Shown here piece after piece: positions 14,481 through 23,083 of a stretch of DNA of 35,381 bases. The position numbers and the translations under genes are program-made. Numbering within the stretch: the stretch's first letter is position 1; each line of letters begins with the position of its first letter. Source of the DNA: SAR324 cluster bacterium lautmerah10 (GTDB lineage: Bacteria; SAR324; NAC60-12); contig LNZD02000046.1 of the NCBI GenBank assembly GCA_001469005.2, positions 1 to 35,381 on the forward strand, read 5' to 3'. The notes below the pieces were generated by a model that made no database searches, was not told the DNA's origin, and worked only from the letters and a program-made list of their open reading frames with translations.

Positions 14481-15004
14481 CCGACCAGAAACCCCAAGAG
14501 AATGCGGACGTGATTGATATCAACGGGAATGAAGGCAAACAATACGTCAGTTTTAAAATTGCGGAAGAAACCTACATTTTGGATATCAGGAAAGTTCGTG
14601 AGTTCATCACCTATGAAAGAATCACCATCATTCCCAATCTTCCGGAATACTACAAAGGAGTCATTAATCTGAGAGGATCGATCATCCCGGTCATGGACCT
14701 TCGTTTACGATTTGGTTATGAACAACTGGATTACCATGAGAGAACCGTGATCATGACCCTGAACATTGGAGACAAGTTGCTGGGATTGGTGGTGGACAAG
14801 GTTCTGGATGTACTCCATCTCCCCGAAGACAGGATTCAACCTCCTCCGGAAACAGAAAAGGTCATTGAGCGACAATTTCTGGAAGGAATCTGTGAGTGGC
14901 AGGATGAAATGCTCATCCTGATCAACCTGGATACCCTTTTTGACCAGGATCCTTCCCTCCAACTCATTGAAAAAACCCAACATTCCATCACTCCCATCCA
15001 ATAA
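14477..15004 (+). CDS. cheW: chemotaxis adaptor CheW
   Basis: The 175-residue product is one CheW domain after an acidic N-terminal tail: [39 protein letters not shown], and [11 protein letters not shown]. It couples the receptor to CheA. The start overlaps the cheA stop by four bases (ATGA), giving tight co-translation. A roughly 15-residue tail extends past the domain and has no recognised function. Confidence 0.93.
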   Translation: MTDQKPQENADVIDINGNEGKQYVSFKIAEETYILDIRKVREFITYERITIIPNLPEYYKGVINLRGSIIPVMDLRLRFGYEQLDYHERTVIMTLNIGDKLLGLVVDKVLDVLHLPEDRIQPPPETEKVIERQFLEGICEWQDEMLILINLDTLFDQDPSLQLIEKTQHSITPIQ

Positions 15005-15011
15005 GGCGAAA

Positions 15012-17582
15012 ATGAAAAGAACTGCTTCCATCCGTTTCAAAATCCTCTTTTTGGTTCTTGCGGTGACGCTGACTTCGATTGTCATCATCAGCCTGGTGAG
15101 TATTTCGACCATTCGGGATGCTCTGAACAGCAAGGCGATGCAGCAACTTGTTTCTATCAGAGAAATACAAAAATCAGCGTTGCAGAACCAGTTTGCGACT
15201 TATCGAAAACAGCTTCTTTCGATGGCACAGTCCCGTTTTGCCATCGAAGCGATGAAGGATTTTCGTGAGAGTTTTAAAACCTATCCGGAAGCAGTGTCGA
15301 TCCTTGAGGGAGCCAAGGATCTCAGGCAAAAATCGAGGGAATTGAGAAGTTATTACGATGGTCCTTTTGGTGAAGAATTCCTGAACCGAAACGGAAGAAA
15401 ATCTGAGAAAATCAATGACATCTTCAACCAACTGACTCCCCAGGCCATCCGATTTCAACATTCTTTCATCTGGGACAATCCCAATCCACTGGGAAGCAAG
15501 CATCTCTTAAACCGTCCCAACCAGGCGGATCAGAGTGACTATGCCCGTGCCCATGAGACATACCACCCCTATTTTTCCAGTTTCCTGGAACGGTTCGGAT
15601 ATTACGACATTTTTCTGGTGGACCCGGAAACCGGAGAAATCGTCTACAGCGTGTTCAAAGAACTCGATTACGCAACTTCTTTGCTGGATGGCCCTTATGC
15701 GGATACCAACTTTGGGGAGGCTTTCCGGGCAGTCCAGGGGATAAGAAATTCGGAACGGGTGAAGATGGTCGACTTTGACGAGTATTTCCCGTCCTACGAA
15801 AGTCCGGCGAGTTTTCTTTCAGTCTCGATTGTGGAAGATAACGAACCCCTCGGAGTGCTCATTTTTCAGATCCCGATCGAGCAGATCAACAAAACCATGA
15901 CCAGTGACAAAAATTGGGAATCCGTCGGGCTAGGTCAATCTGGAGAAACCTACATCGTCGCAGAAGATTTAACGATGAGGAACGACTCCCGGTTCCTGAT
16001 TGAAGATCCTGAAGGTTATTTCGCTGCGTTGAATGAGGCTGAAATTTCGGATGACCTGATTCGTAAAATCAGAAGTCTTAATTCCAGCATCCTCTTGCAG
16101 AAAGTCCAAACCGAGGCTTCTGAACGCGCGATCCGTGGCGAAACAGGGAACTTGGTGGTCGAGGACTACCGCGGAGTCCCGGTCTTGAGTGCCTTCGGTC
16201 CCTTGGATATCCCCGATGTCAACTGGACCATTCTCTCAGAAATCGATGAGGCGGAAATCAACGAATACCCCAATTCATTGAGTTGGATGATTGCCATCAT
16301 TGCTGCGGTCATCTGTTTGCTTGCAATCCTTGCGACCTATTTTTATGTTCAAATTTCGTTGGCGAGTCCATTGAGAAAAATGATCAGTCAGGTCCGTGAA
16401 CTGGAGTTGAACAAAAGTTTGCAACTCAACCGCAGTGATGAGATTGGACAGATTGCCGATGCCATCGATATTTTCACCAAAAGACTTTTTGAAATCGTGG
16501 TTAAGGTCAAGGAACGTGCTGCAGACATCAGTTCCTCTTCCAATCAACTGGCAACGGGGAATATGGATCTCGCCACCCGCACGGAGCAACAGTCTTCATC
16601 TCTTGAAGAAACGGCATCTGCGATGGAGGAAATGACGTCGAATGTCCAACAGAATGCGGAAAGTGCGAATCATGCCAACCATATTTCACAGAACATGAAA
16701 GACGTGGTTGAAGAACGTAAAGGGATGATGCAAAACCTGATGAACAATACCATCGATTCCAATCAGGAAGACATCGACAAGGTGATGGAAAATAACAGTC
16801 AGTATTTTGTCCGTGCCGAGGAAAAGAACACTCAGATGATGGATGCCATGAAAGGGATTGGAGAAAGTTCCGAAAAAATTTCAGGGATCACTTCCGTCAT
16901 CAATGACATTGCATTTCAGACAAACCTTTTGGCGCTCAATGCTTCGGTCGAGGCAGCACGAGCCGGAGAGCATGGAAAAGGGTTTGCCGTGGTTGCAGCA
17001 GAAGTCCGAAAACTGGCGCACCGTTCCGCGGAAGCATCCGAAGAAATCAATACCTTGATCAAGAACAGTCTGGACCAGGTCAACCAGGGGACCTCACTCA
17101 TGTCCGAGGTCAACGAGGTGGTCCAGGAAATGATCCAGAAAGCAGACCAGGCTTTGGAAGCACTGAAAGAAAATTCGAAAAACAACCTTGAATCATTGAA
17201 TAACCAGACCAATGAAAATCTGGGTGAAATCCAGGGGGCGGTCTCGGAAGTGACCGATCTCATAGAAAACATCAAAGCGGCATCCAACGAACAGGCAGAA
17301 GGCATCAGGCAGGTGAACATTGCAGTCTCGGAAATGGACCGAATCACCCAGCAGAACTCCCTGCTCGTGGATGAATCTGCAACGACCAGCAAATTGATGT
17401 CCGACCACGCCCAGGAACTGGTGAAAACAATTGAGGTCTTTAAACTCGATCAGATTGATTACAAACCGGATTTGGAAACTCAGGAATCTCAGAAACTCCT
17501 GGAACAACCGGCGGATTACAAAAATGATCCGTCAAAAAAAGATCCGAAAAATAATGATGATGATCTCCCTGATTTTGAATGA
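15012..17582 (+). CDS. methyl-accepting chemotaxis protein with long periplasmic domain
   Basis: I start this at ATG 15012, seven bases after cheW; a longer frame from 14940 lies inside cheW. The 856-residue receptor has TM1 (about 12-33), a large periplasmic sensor of about 390 residues with a Cache-like pattern ([22 protein letters not shown]), TM2 (about 424-447), a HAMP domain, and the cytoplasmic hairpin with the conserved tip [21 protein letters not shown]. Compared with Tsr, both arms of the hairpin carry an extra stretch of 33 residues by my hand alignment, at equal distance from the tip. An acidic Lys/Asp-rich tail follows, without the NWETF-type pentapeptide. The ligand is unknown. 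Being inside the operon it is the obvious input for this CheA. Confidence 0.92.
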   Translation: MKRTASIRFKILFLVLAVTLTSIVIISLVSISTIRDALNSKAMQQLVSIREIQKSALQNQFATYRKQLLSMAQSRFAIEAMKDFRESFKTYPEAVSILEGAKDLRQKSRELRSYYDGPFGEEFLNRNGRKSEKINDIFNQLTPQAIRFQHSFIWDNPNPLGSKHLLNRPNQADQSDYARAHETYHPYFSSFLERFGYYDIFLVDPETGEIVYSVFKELDYATSLLDGPYADTNFGEAFRAVQGIRNSERVKMVDFDEYFPSYESPASFLSVSIVEDNEPLGVLIFQIPIEQINKTMTSDKNWESVGLGQSGETYIVAEDLTMRNDSRFLIEDPEGYFAALNEAEISDDLIRKIRSLNSSILLQKVQTEASERAIRGETGNLVVEDYRGVPVLSAFGPLDIPDVNWTILSEIDEAEINEYPNSLSWMIAIIAAVICLLAILATYFYVQISLASPLRKMISQVRELELNKSLQLNRSDEIGQIADAIDIFTKRLFEIVVKVKERAADISSSSNQLATGNMDLATRTEQQSSSLEETASAMEEMTSNVQQNAESANHANHISQNMKDVVEERKGMMQNLMNNTIDSNQEDIDKVMENNSQYFVRAEEKNTQMMDAMKGIGESSEKISGITSVINDIAFQTNLLALNASVEAARAGEHGKGFAVVAAEVRKLAHRSAEASEEINTLIKNSLDQVNQGTSLMSEVNEVVQEMIQKADQALEALKENSKNNLESLNNQTNENLGEIQGAVSEVTDLIENIKAASNEQAEGIRQVNIAVSEMDRITQQNSLLVDESATTSKLMSDHAQELVKTIEVFKLDQIDYKPDLETQESQKLLEQPADYKNDPSKKDPKNNDDDLPDFE

Positions 17583-17711
17583 TGATGCATCTTTGAGAAA
17601 ATCGAATTTCACCCAATCAAAACATCGTGTCAGCAGGACTTCCAGATCGGGAGTTGCTCATTGATCCACTCATACTCCTTATGATTTCCAAATAGAAGAA
17701 TCGGATATTGA

Positions 17712-18587
17712 ATGTATTTGAGTGAAATGCAACCGGGACCAAAAACGGTTCCTCCCAGAAATGTGTCTTCAAAAGAGTTGGACCTGCTGAGTCAAATTGT
17801 CGAAAAAAGGTTGGGAATGGATCTCAATCGACGGCGTCAGGAAAGGCTGCTTCAGATGCTTGAGAAGCGGGTGAAAGAGTCTGGAAGAAAAGACCTGATG
17901 GATTATCTGAACTTTGTTGATTTTTCACCGGATCACCCGGAATGGCGCTATTTGGAAGAAATCCTCACCATTCAGAAAACAGAATTTTTCCGTGAATCCA
18001 GCCAGATGACGTACCTTCAGGAGGAAATCCTTCCTGAAATCAAAGCAAAGAAATCTTCCCAAAACCAAAGGAAGATCCGTATCTGGAGCTGCGGTTGTTC
18101 CACAGGTGAAGAAGCCTACAGCCTTTCCATCCTGATCCACGAAATCTTTCAACCTCTTTCTGAATGGGATATCAAGATTTTAGCTTCCGATGTCCATCGC
18201 CAGGCATTGGAAACTGCCCGGAAAGGACTCTACCCTGAGGATTCCTTAAAAACGGTGAAGGATGATTGGATGAAACGTTATTTTCAGGAAAATCATTCTG
18301 ATTCTGAAAATGTGTATTTTGTTGCTGACATTTTGAAGCAAATCATCCATTTTCGTCCCATCAACTTGATGGATAAGCGCTATCCGGTCAAAACTCTGTT
18401 TGACATCATTCTCTGCAGAAACCTTTTGATTTATATGACCGCATTGAGTCAGGAACAAATCATCGGCCGGTTCCGGAGTCTGCTTGAACCGGGAGGGTAC
18501 CTCTTGCTGGGACATTCCGAATACCTTCCCGACCGAAGGGATTTTCAACGAAACAAATTCAACGTGTTCCAGACACCTTTGAACTGA
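17712..18587 (+). CDS. cheR: chemotaxis protein methyltransferase CheR
   Basis: The 291-residue enzyme has an N-terminal helical domain, T-E-F-F-R-E at 90-95, the SAM-binding loop G-C-S-T-G-E-E at about 128-134, D-I-I-L-C-R-N-L-L-I-Y-M and a C-terminal L-L-L-G-H-S-E. It methylates receptor glutamates using S-adenosylmethionine. A pentapeptide-binding beta-subdomain insert is present between the motifs. The 129-base gap after the receptor is the largest inside the operon and may allow separate control. Neither ATG 17712 nor 17727 has a strong ribosome binding site; I keep the first. Confidence 0.92.
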   Translation: MYLSEMQPGPKTVPPRNVSSKELDLLSQIVEKRLGMDLNRRRQERLLQMLEKRVKESGRKDLMDYLNFVDFSPDHPEWRYLEEILTIQKTEFFRESSQMTYLQEEILPEIKAKKSSQNQRKIRIWSCGCSTGEEAYSLSILIHEIFQPLSEWDIKILASDVHRQALETARKGLYPEDSLKTVKDDWMKRYFQENHSDSENVYFVADILKQIIHFRPINLMDKRYPVKTLFDIILCRNLLIYMTALSQEQIIGRFRSLLEPGGYLLLGHSEYLPDRRDFQRNKFNVFQTPLN

Positions 18588-18588
18588 A

Positions 18589-19665
18589 ATGAATGCCTCA
18601 GGAAATACAATCCAGGTCCTGATTGTCGATGATTCTGCGCTGGTGAGGAAATTGATGACGGAAATCCTTTCTTCGGATTCCATGATTGAGGTGGTCGGAA
18701 CGGCTCCGGATGCGCAGATTGCAACCAGGCAAATCCGGAAACTGAATCCGGATGTCATCACCCTGGACATCCAGATGCCGGGAATGAATGGGTTGGATTA
18801 CCTGGAGAGGCTGATGAAGTCCCAGCCCAGGCCTGTGGTGATGGTCAGTTCTCTGACCCAAAAAGGGGCCCCTGAGGCTTTAAAAGCTCTTGAACTCGGG
18901 GCGGTCGAAGTGATAGGAAAACCCGATACCACGGTCCGGGAAGGAATGGAGGAAATCTCGATCCAGATCGTGGATGCGGTCAAGGCTGCGGCTCAGGCTA
19001 AATTGAAAAAGAATACGGATATCTTTCTCAAGGCTCCTGAAAAACTGACTGCAGATGTGATCATTCCGAAAAATCCGCCGAAGCACTTGAGTCACTCGAT
19101 TGAACCGATCATTGCAATCGGTGCTTCAACCGGAGGTACGGAGGCATTGATGACGCTTTTGACTCAGCTTCCTGAAAGCATGCCCGGAATTGTGATGGTC
19201 CAACACATGCCCGGAAGTTTTACCAAAAGTTTCGCACAAAGGCTTGATCATCATTGCAGGTTGACCGTCAAAGAAGCCGAATCCGGAGAAAGAATACGTC
19301 CGGGAACCGCCTATCTTGCACCGGGTGACCAGCATCTCCTGCTGAAAAACCAGGACAAGGGATATTGTGTCGAACTCAACGACGGACCATTGGTCTGCCG
19401 CCACCGGCCTTCCGTGGATGCGTTGTTCCGCTCAACGGCTCAGGTCGCCAGGCATCATGCGACCGGGGTGATCCTCACCGGGATGGGAGACGATGGTGCC
19501 CAGGGGATGCTTGAAATGAAAGAGGCAGGGAGTTTCAACATCGCCCAGGATGAAGCAAGCTCTGTCGTCTATGGGATGCCAAAAATGGCTTTATCCAAAG
19601 GTGGGGTTGATGAAGTGCATTCCTTGAATGAAATCCCTCATGTGCTGGTCAAGCACTCACACTGA
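18589..19665 (+). CDS. cheB: chemotaxis methylesterase/glutamine deamidase CheB
   Basis: The 358-residue protein has a receiver (D14/D15, phospho-acceptor D60 in I-T-L-D-I-Q-M-P, K111) followed by a linker and the methylesterase domain. The catalytic triad is visible: S180 in I-G-A-S-T-G-G, H206 in M-V-Q-H-M-P and D302 in G-M-G-D-D-G. It removes receptor methyl groups after phosphorylation by CheA, giving adaptation together with CheR. It begins one base after the cheR stop. No cheD or cheZ follows; the next gene is a transporter after a 110-base gap. Confidence 0.94.
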   Translation: MNASGNTIQVLIVDDSALVRKLMTEILSSDSMIEVVGTAPDAQIATRQIRKLNPDVITLDIQMPGMNGLDYLERLMKSQPRPVVMVSSLTQKGAPEALKALELGAVEVIGKPDTTVREGMEEISIQIVDAVKAAAQAKLKKNTDIFLKAPEKLTADVIIPKNPPKHLSHSIEPIIAIGASTGGTEALMTLLTQLPESMPGIVMVQHMPGSFTKSFAQRLDHHCRLTVKEAESGERIRPGTAYLAPGDQHLLLKNQDKGYCVELNDGPLVCRHRPSVDALFRSTAQVARHHATGVILTGMGDDGAQGMLEMKEAGSFNIAQDEASSVVYGMPKMALSKGGVDEVHSLNEIPHVLVKHSH

Positions 19666-19775
19666 AATCCAGAATCTCCAAAGAAGAAGCTGATACGATC
19701 GGCATCTCGTTTCGGCACACCCTTTTCCCCGGAGCAAGGGGTTTATCGAGTTTTCGGAAAATTCAACATCCAATC

Positions 19776-20984
19776 ATGAAACAGCCTTCAGAAAGAAAAT
19801 GGTTTTACGGTTATCAGATTGTTGCCGCAAGCAGCATCATCCAGATGCTGTACCTTTCCCTGATGTTTTCTTTTGGAGTGTTATTCAAAGAGTTTGAATC
19901 CGAGTTCGGCTGGTCACGGGCGTCTATCGCCGGAGCATCTTCGATGATGATGTTGATGATGGGAACCCTTGGGATTTTTCTTGGGAAGGCGAACGATCTT
20001 TTTGGACCAAGGCTCGTGTTAACCCTAACCGGGTTGCTCTACGGACTCGGATTTATGCTGATGTCCCAGATGAACAGCCTATGGGAACTTTATCTGTTTT
20101 TCGGGGTGATGGGGGGATTCGGACTGGCATCCCATGATGTAGCCACACTCTCTACCATTAACCGTTGGTTCATCCGACTCCGCGGGTTGATGACGGGTAT
20201 CGTTAAATCCGGTTCGGGACTGGGGCAGTTAATCGGGCCGATGGCCGCCAGCTTTCTCGTCATCAACTATGGTTGGAGGATGGCCTGCCTGGTGATGGGA
20301 CTTTTTGTCATGGTTGGAATGCTGCTGGCTTCACAATGGATGCGGAAAGATCCGGAATCGATGCAGACCGTCCCTTTGACGGGAAAGGATCAGGATGAAC
20401 AATCCGATCATTCAAAAAGGATTGCTCTCAATTTCAACCAGGCACGAAAAACCCGTTCCTTCTGGTATCTCTGCATGGCTAAATTTGCTGATGTTTTCTG
20501 CCTGATGTCGGTCATCAATCATATTGTTCCCCATGGAATCGACCTTGGGATGAGCCCTACTCTTGCCGTTACGGTCCTTTCCACGATCGGAGGCTGCAGC
20601 ATCCTCGGCCGCCTGCTCCTGGGTTCACTCTTTGACCGGATCGGTCCGCAAAAGTCTCTCTGGCTTTGTTTCTCCCTGTTGTTGATGGGTCTGACCATGA
20701 TTTTCTTCACAACCAGTCATGGTGGTTTTTTTGTGGTTGCCTCGCCTTCGGTCGCTCATTATTTTGGAACAAAATTCCATGGGGTTCTATTTGGAACCGT
20801 CATGTTTTTCGGAGCGCTCGGAGGGACTTTGGGGCCTGTCATTATCGGCCGCTTGTTTGATGTCTACCGAAGTTACGATCATGCCTTTGCCCTGCTGATC
20901 GCGTTTACGCTTTTTGGTTTTGTGTTAACCCTCGGATTGAAGAATCCTGAAACCGGTCAATTTGAATCAGAACCAAGTTCCTGA
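19776..20984 (+). CDS. MFS transporter, monocarboxylate/oxalate-formate antiporter-like
   Basis: The 402-residue protein has the major facilitator layout with 11-12 membrane helices and a central charged loop (about 198-226). Typical elements are F-G-V-L-F-K-E-F near TM1, F-G-W-S-R-A-S-I-A, G-R-L-L-L-G-S-L-F-D-R-I-G after TM8, and the R-G-L-M-T-G motif. These match the MCT/OFA branch that moves small carboxylates. The helix normally between F-F-T-T-S and G-G-F-F is very short, so TM10 may be missing about 15-18 residues compared with relatives. Substrate is unknown. It stands alone between cheB and the thioesterase, all on the plus strand. Confidence 0.85.
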   Translation: MKQPSERKWFYGYQIVAASSIIQMLYLSLMFSFGVLFKEFESEFGWSRASIAGASSMMMLMMGTLGIFLGKANDLFGPRLVLTLTGLLYGLGFMLMSQMNSLWELYLFFGVMGGFGLASHDVATLSTINRWFIRLRGLMTGIVKSGSGLGQLIGPMAASFLVINYGWRMACLVMGLFVMVGMLLASQWMRKDPESMQTVPLTGKDQDEQSDHSKRIALNFNQARKTRSFWYLCMAKFADVFCLMSVINHIVPHGIDLGMSPTLAVTVLSTIGGCSILGRLLLGSLFDRIGPQKSLWLCFSLLLMGLTMIFFTTSHGGFFVVASPSVAHYFGTKFHGVLFGTVMFFGALGGTLGPVIIGRLFDVYRSYDHAFALLIAFTLFGFVLTLGLKNPETGQFESEPSS

Positions 20985-21059
20985 ACCATGAGGAAACAGA
21001 AGCTGGCGTTTCGGAACGTTCGGTTATGATTTGGTGAACATTTTTAACCTTTTAATTCC

Positions 21060-21470
21060 ATGAAACAAATTTCCGTATCTGAGTGCAATCAAGGAGTCCA
21101 GGGGTTCTTCCCGGAACTTGCAGGGGTGGAATTCACTAAGATTAATGAAAAGGAGGTGGTGGGGAAAATTCAGCTCAGGCCGGAGCTGATGGCCCCCAAC
21201 GGATATTTACATGCAGGTCTGGTGGTAACTCTGGCAGACACCGTCTGTGCCTGGGGGACCCGCCTCCACATGAGTTCTGAAGCAAAGGGATTGACCACCA
21301 TCGAACTGAAAACCAATTTCCTCTCCAGTGCCCGTGAGGGAGAAATCATTGCGACGGCAACACCTCTCCATATCGGTAAAAAGACACAGGTCTGGGATGC
21401 CGAAGTCCGCTCCGAACACACCGGACGGGTGATGGCTCATTTCCGTAATACCCAAATGATTCTTTATTGA
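21060..21470 (+). CDS. PaaI-like hotdog-fold thioesterase
   Basis: The 136-residue protein shows the PaaI-type hotdog pattern: an early F-F-P-E-L-A-G-V-E-F, then N-G-Y-L-H-A-G-L-V-V-T-L-A-D-T-V-C-A-W-G, where the catalytic Asp lies in the long helix, and T-T-I-E-L-K-T-N-F-L-S-S-A strands. Such enzymes hydrolyse acyl-CoA thioesters in the cytoplasm, often aromatic or short-chain. The usual H-G-G motif is H-A-G here. Start at ATG 21060 follows a weak ribosome binding site. Confidence 0.85.
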   Translation: MKQISVSECNQGVQGFFPELAGVEFTKINEKEVVGKIQLRPELMAPNGYLHAGLVVTLADTVCAWGTRLHMSSEAKGLTTIELKTNFLSSAREGEIIATATPLHIGKKTQVWDAEVRSEHTGRVMAHFRNTQMILY

Positions 21471-21513
21471 AGATGGATGCCAGAAGAGGGAAAGACTTCG
21501 GTGTTCTTCATTC

Positions 21514-21897
21514 CTAATCTTTCTTCAGCACAAAAAAGGCATTCGGACCCCGGCATGCTGATTCCCGATGGATCTTGTTTCCGACAAATGCCACGGTCCT
21601 GCCTCCTTTCAATTCTACAAATTCGAAAATCCAGTCTTCTGCCCGGTCACGAAATTCCCGTTGGATGACCTGTAACTGACGCATTCGATGGATCAGTTTG
21701 TAAAATGCCACCGGATGCCAGGCGTCTTCCAGGGGGCTGCCGTAAACGGCTTCAGCCCTGAACTCCGATAGCTGATTCAGTGCATTGGCACATTCATTGT
21801 TGGGAGGTTTGATTTCATTGGCCTGCAGGGAAGTTACCTCTTTTCCCTCCATGAGAATCATGCCCATCAGGAGCAGGAACAAAACGAATCTCATCAT
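21514..21897 (-). CDS. secreted protein, hypothetical
   Basis: The 127-residue product has an N-terminal hydrophobic segment (M-R-F-V-L-F-L-L-L-M-G-M-I-L-M) that is probably a signal peptide, then a mostly charged body with a cysteine pair at about 35 and 114 that could form a disulfide. No domain is recognised. It starts with ATGA overlapping the stop of the upstream metallophosphoesterase by four bases, so the two are translationally coupled. Confidence 0.6.
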   Translation of the reverse strand: MMRFVLFLLLMGMILMEGKEVTSLQANEIKPPNNECANALNQLSEFRAEAVYGSPLEDAWHPVAFYKLIHRMRQLQVIQREFRDRAEDWIFEFVELKGGRTVAFVGNKIHRESACRGPNAFFVLKKD

Positions 21898-22730
21898 TCC
21901 TCTAAAAGGATCGGTTTGATTTCGAATTCGTTTCCTTCGATCTGAATCTGATGAAACGAGGACTGCTGTCCGGGTTTCAGAAGTTGTGAGGAAGCTGCTG
22001 AATTGACCGAGACCAACTCAGTGTCATCTCCTCTGGGGCTGTTCAGGATCCAGTTCCGGTGGATGTGGCCATGAAGATAGAGACGGATTTGCGAATGTCC
22101 CAGTACCCATTCCCTGACGGCTTCCAGGTTGCTCAATTCATGGTGGGGATCGGGGTTCCAGGAATTTGGGAAACTGATCGGGTAATGGTTGACCAAAAGG
22201 AAAGGAGTCTCAGGATCCGACTCTTTGATCAGGGTTTCACTTTGCTCCAGAGTGGTTTGTTTGACTGTTCCGGACGCACTGTACCAGGGGGCCGGGTGAC
22301 AACTGTCCCAGCCAATCAGTTTCCATCCGCAAGGCAGGTCCCGATGGTGAATCTCGTCTTCCCCAAAAAATTCTTGAAAATATTGATGAAAGGAATTCTT
22401 TCCTTCGGGATCTGGAACATAACGGTCATGGTTTCCGGGAACGATGGAGACCCGGTCTTTTTCCTGGAGCAAAGGCTCGAGTTCCCGGCGGGCCTCTTCA
22501 AATTCCTGCTCGAGCCCAAGTTGGGTCAGGTCTCCACTGATCACCAAGTGATCCCAATCCATGGTTGAAACCTTTTCGACCAAGTTCCGGTTTCTGGAAA
22601 GCGGATGTTGCTTGGCACGTTTTAAAAACAGATTGGCGGCACCCAATCCGCGTTTGAAATTCCACTCTGACCAATGAAGCGGATAGGCGTTATAATGAAG
22701 ATCCGATAGATGGACTAGTGTAAAACTCAC
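21894..22730 (-). CDS. calcineurin-like metallophosphoesterase
   Basis: The 278-residue protein has the full dimetal motif set in order: D-L-H-Y (near residue 9), G-D-L-T (about 66), G-N-H-D-R (about 98), V-N-H-Y-P (about 180) and H-G-H-I-H-R (about 220). These bind two metal ions and hydrolyse phosphomonoesters or phosphodiesters. No signal peptide is visible, so it is cytoplasmic. Order and length fit the CpdA/Icc-like class, which cleaves 3',5'-cAMP. A cAMP role would be interesting because a receiver-adenylate cyclase lies 10 kb away, but motifs alone cannot settle the substrate. Confidence 0.85.
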   Translation of the reverse strand: MSFTLVHLSDLHYNAYPLHWSEWNFKRGLGAANLFLKRAKQHPLSRNRNLVEKVSTMDWDHLVISGDLTQLGLEQEFEEARRELEPLLQEKDRVSIVPGNHDRYVPDPEGKNSFHQYFQEFFGEDEIHHRDLPCGWKLIGWDSCHPAPWYSASGTVKQTTLEQSETLIKESDPETPFLLVNHYPISFPNSWNPDPHHELSNLEAVREWVLGHSQIRLYLHGHIHRNWILNSPRGDDTELVSVNSAASSQLLKPGQQSSFHQIQIEGNEFEIKPILLEE

Positions 22731-23083
22731 GAATGCTTTTTTTCAGGGTTACAGTCAAATCTTGAAAAACGAGAAGACTTTTAATATTTTAGTAGATTAG
22801 GTTTTTTTGGTTTATCATAAGGAGGCATACATTTTCCCTCAGGAACGCACGTTTCATACCTTAGGTTCGTGGATGCATGGGCATTCCATCCTACCGTATT
22901 GAGGCGTTGTCCCAGAGAAATGAAGAAGTGGGGCAATCCTCAACCTTTATTCCGGTATCCAAAGATGCCGAATAAACCAGATGCAAAAAACGCTAAGGAT
23001 TTATTTCCGTGAGTGAAATGATCCAAAATGGTACAGGGCATCAAAACCGAATATTTTTAATCATCATTCTATAGGAGTCAAAG
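22731..23083. other. intergenic region upstream of hppA
   Basis: This gap of about 350 bases holds no convincing gene. It must contain the promoters of hppA (plus) and the metallophosphoesterase (minus). A TAAGGAGG box at 22818-22825 is not followed by a usable start codon. CGGTATC (about 22953-22959) and GATGCCG (about 22964-22970) could form a small hairpin. No clear -35/-10 pair was identified by eye. Confidence 0.4.

Noticed and set aside
19700-19745. Possible terminator between cheB and the MFS gene
   Set aside because: CCCC and GGGG near 19728-19743 could pair weakly but there is no T run and the loop is long; not supported.
22818-22825. Perfect TAAGGAGG Shine-Dalgarno box
   Set aside because: No ATG, GTG or TTG at a suitable distance opens a reasonable frame; only an ATT-started 23-codon frame follows.
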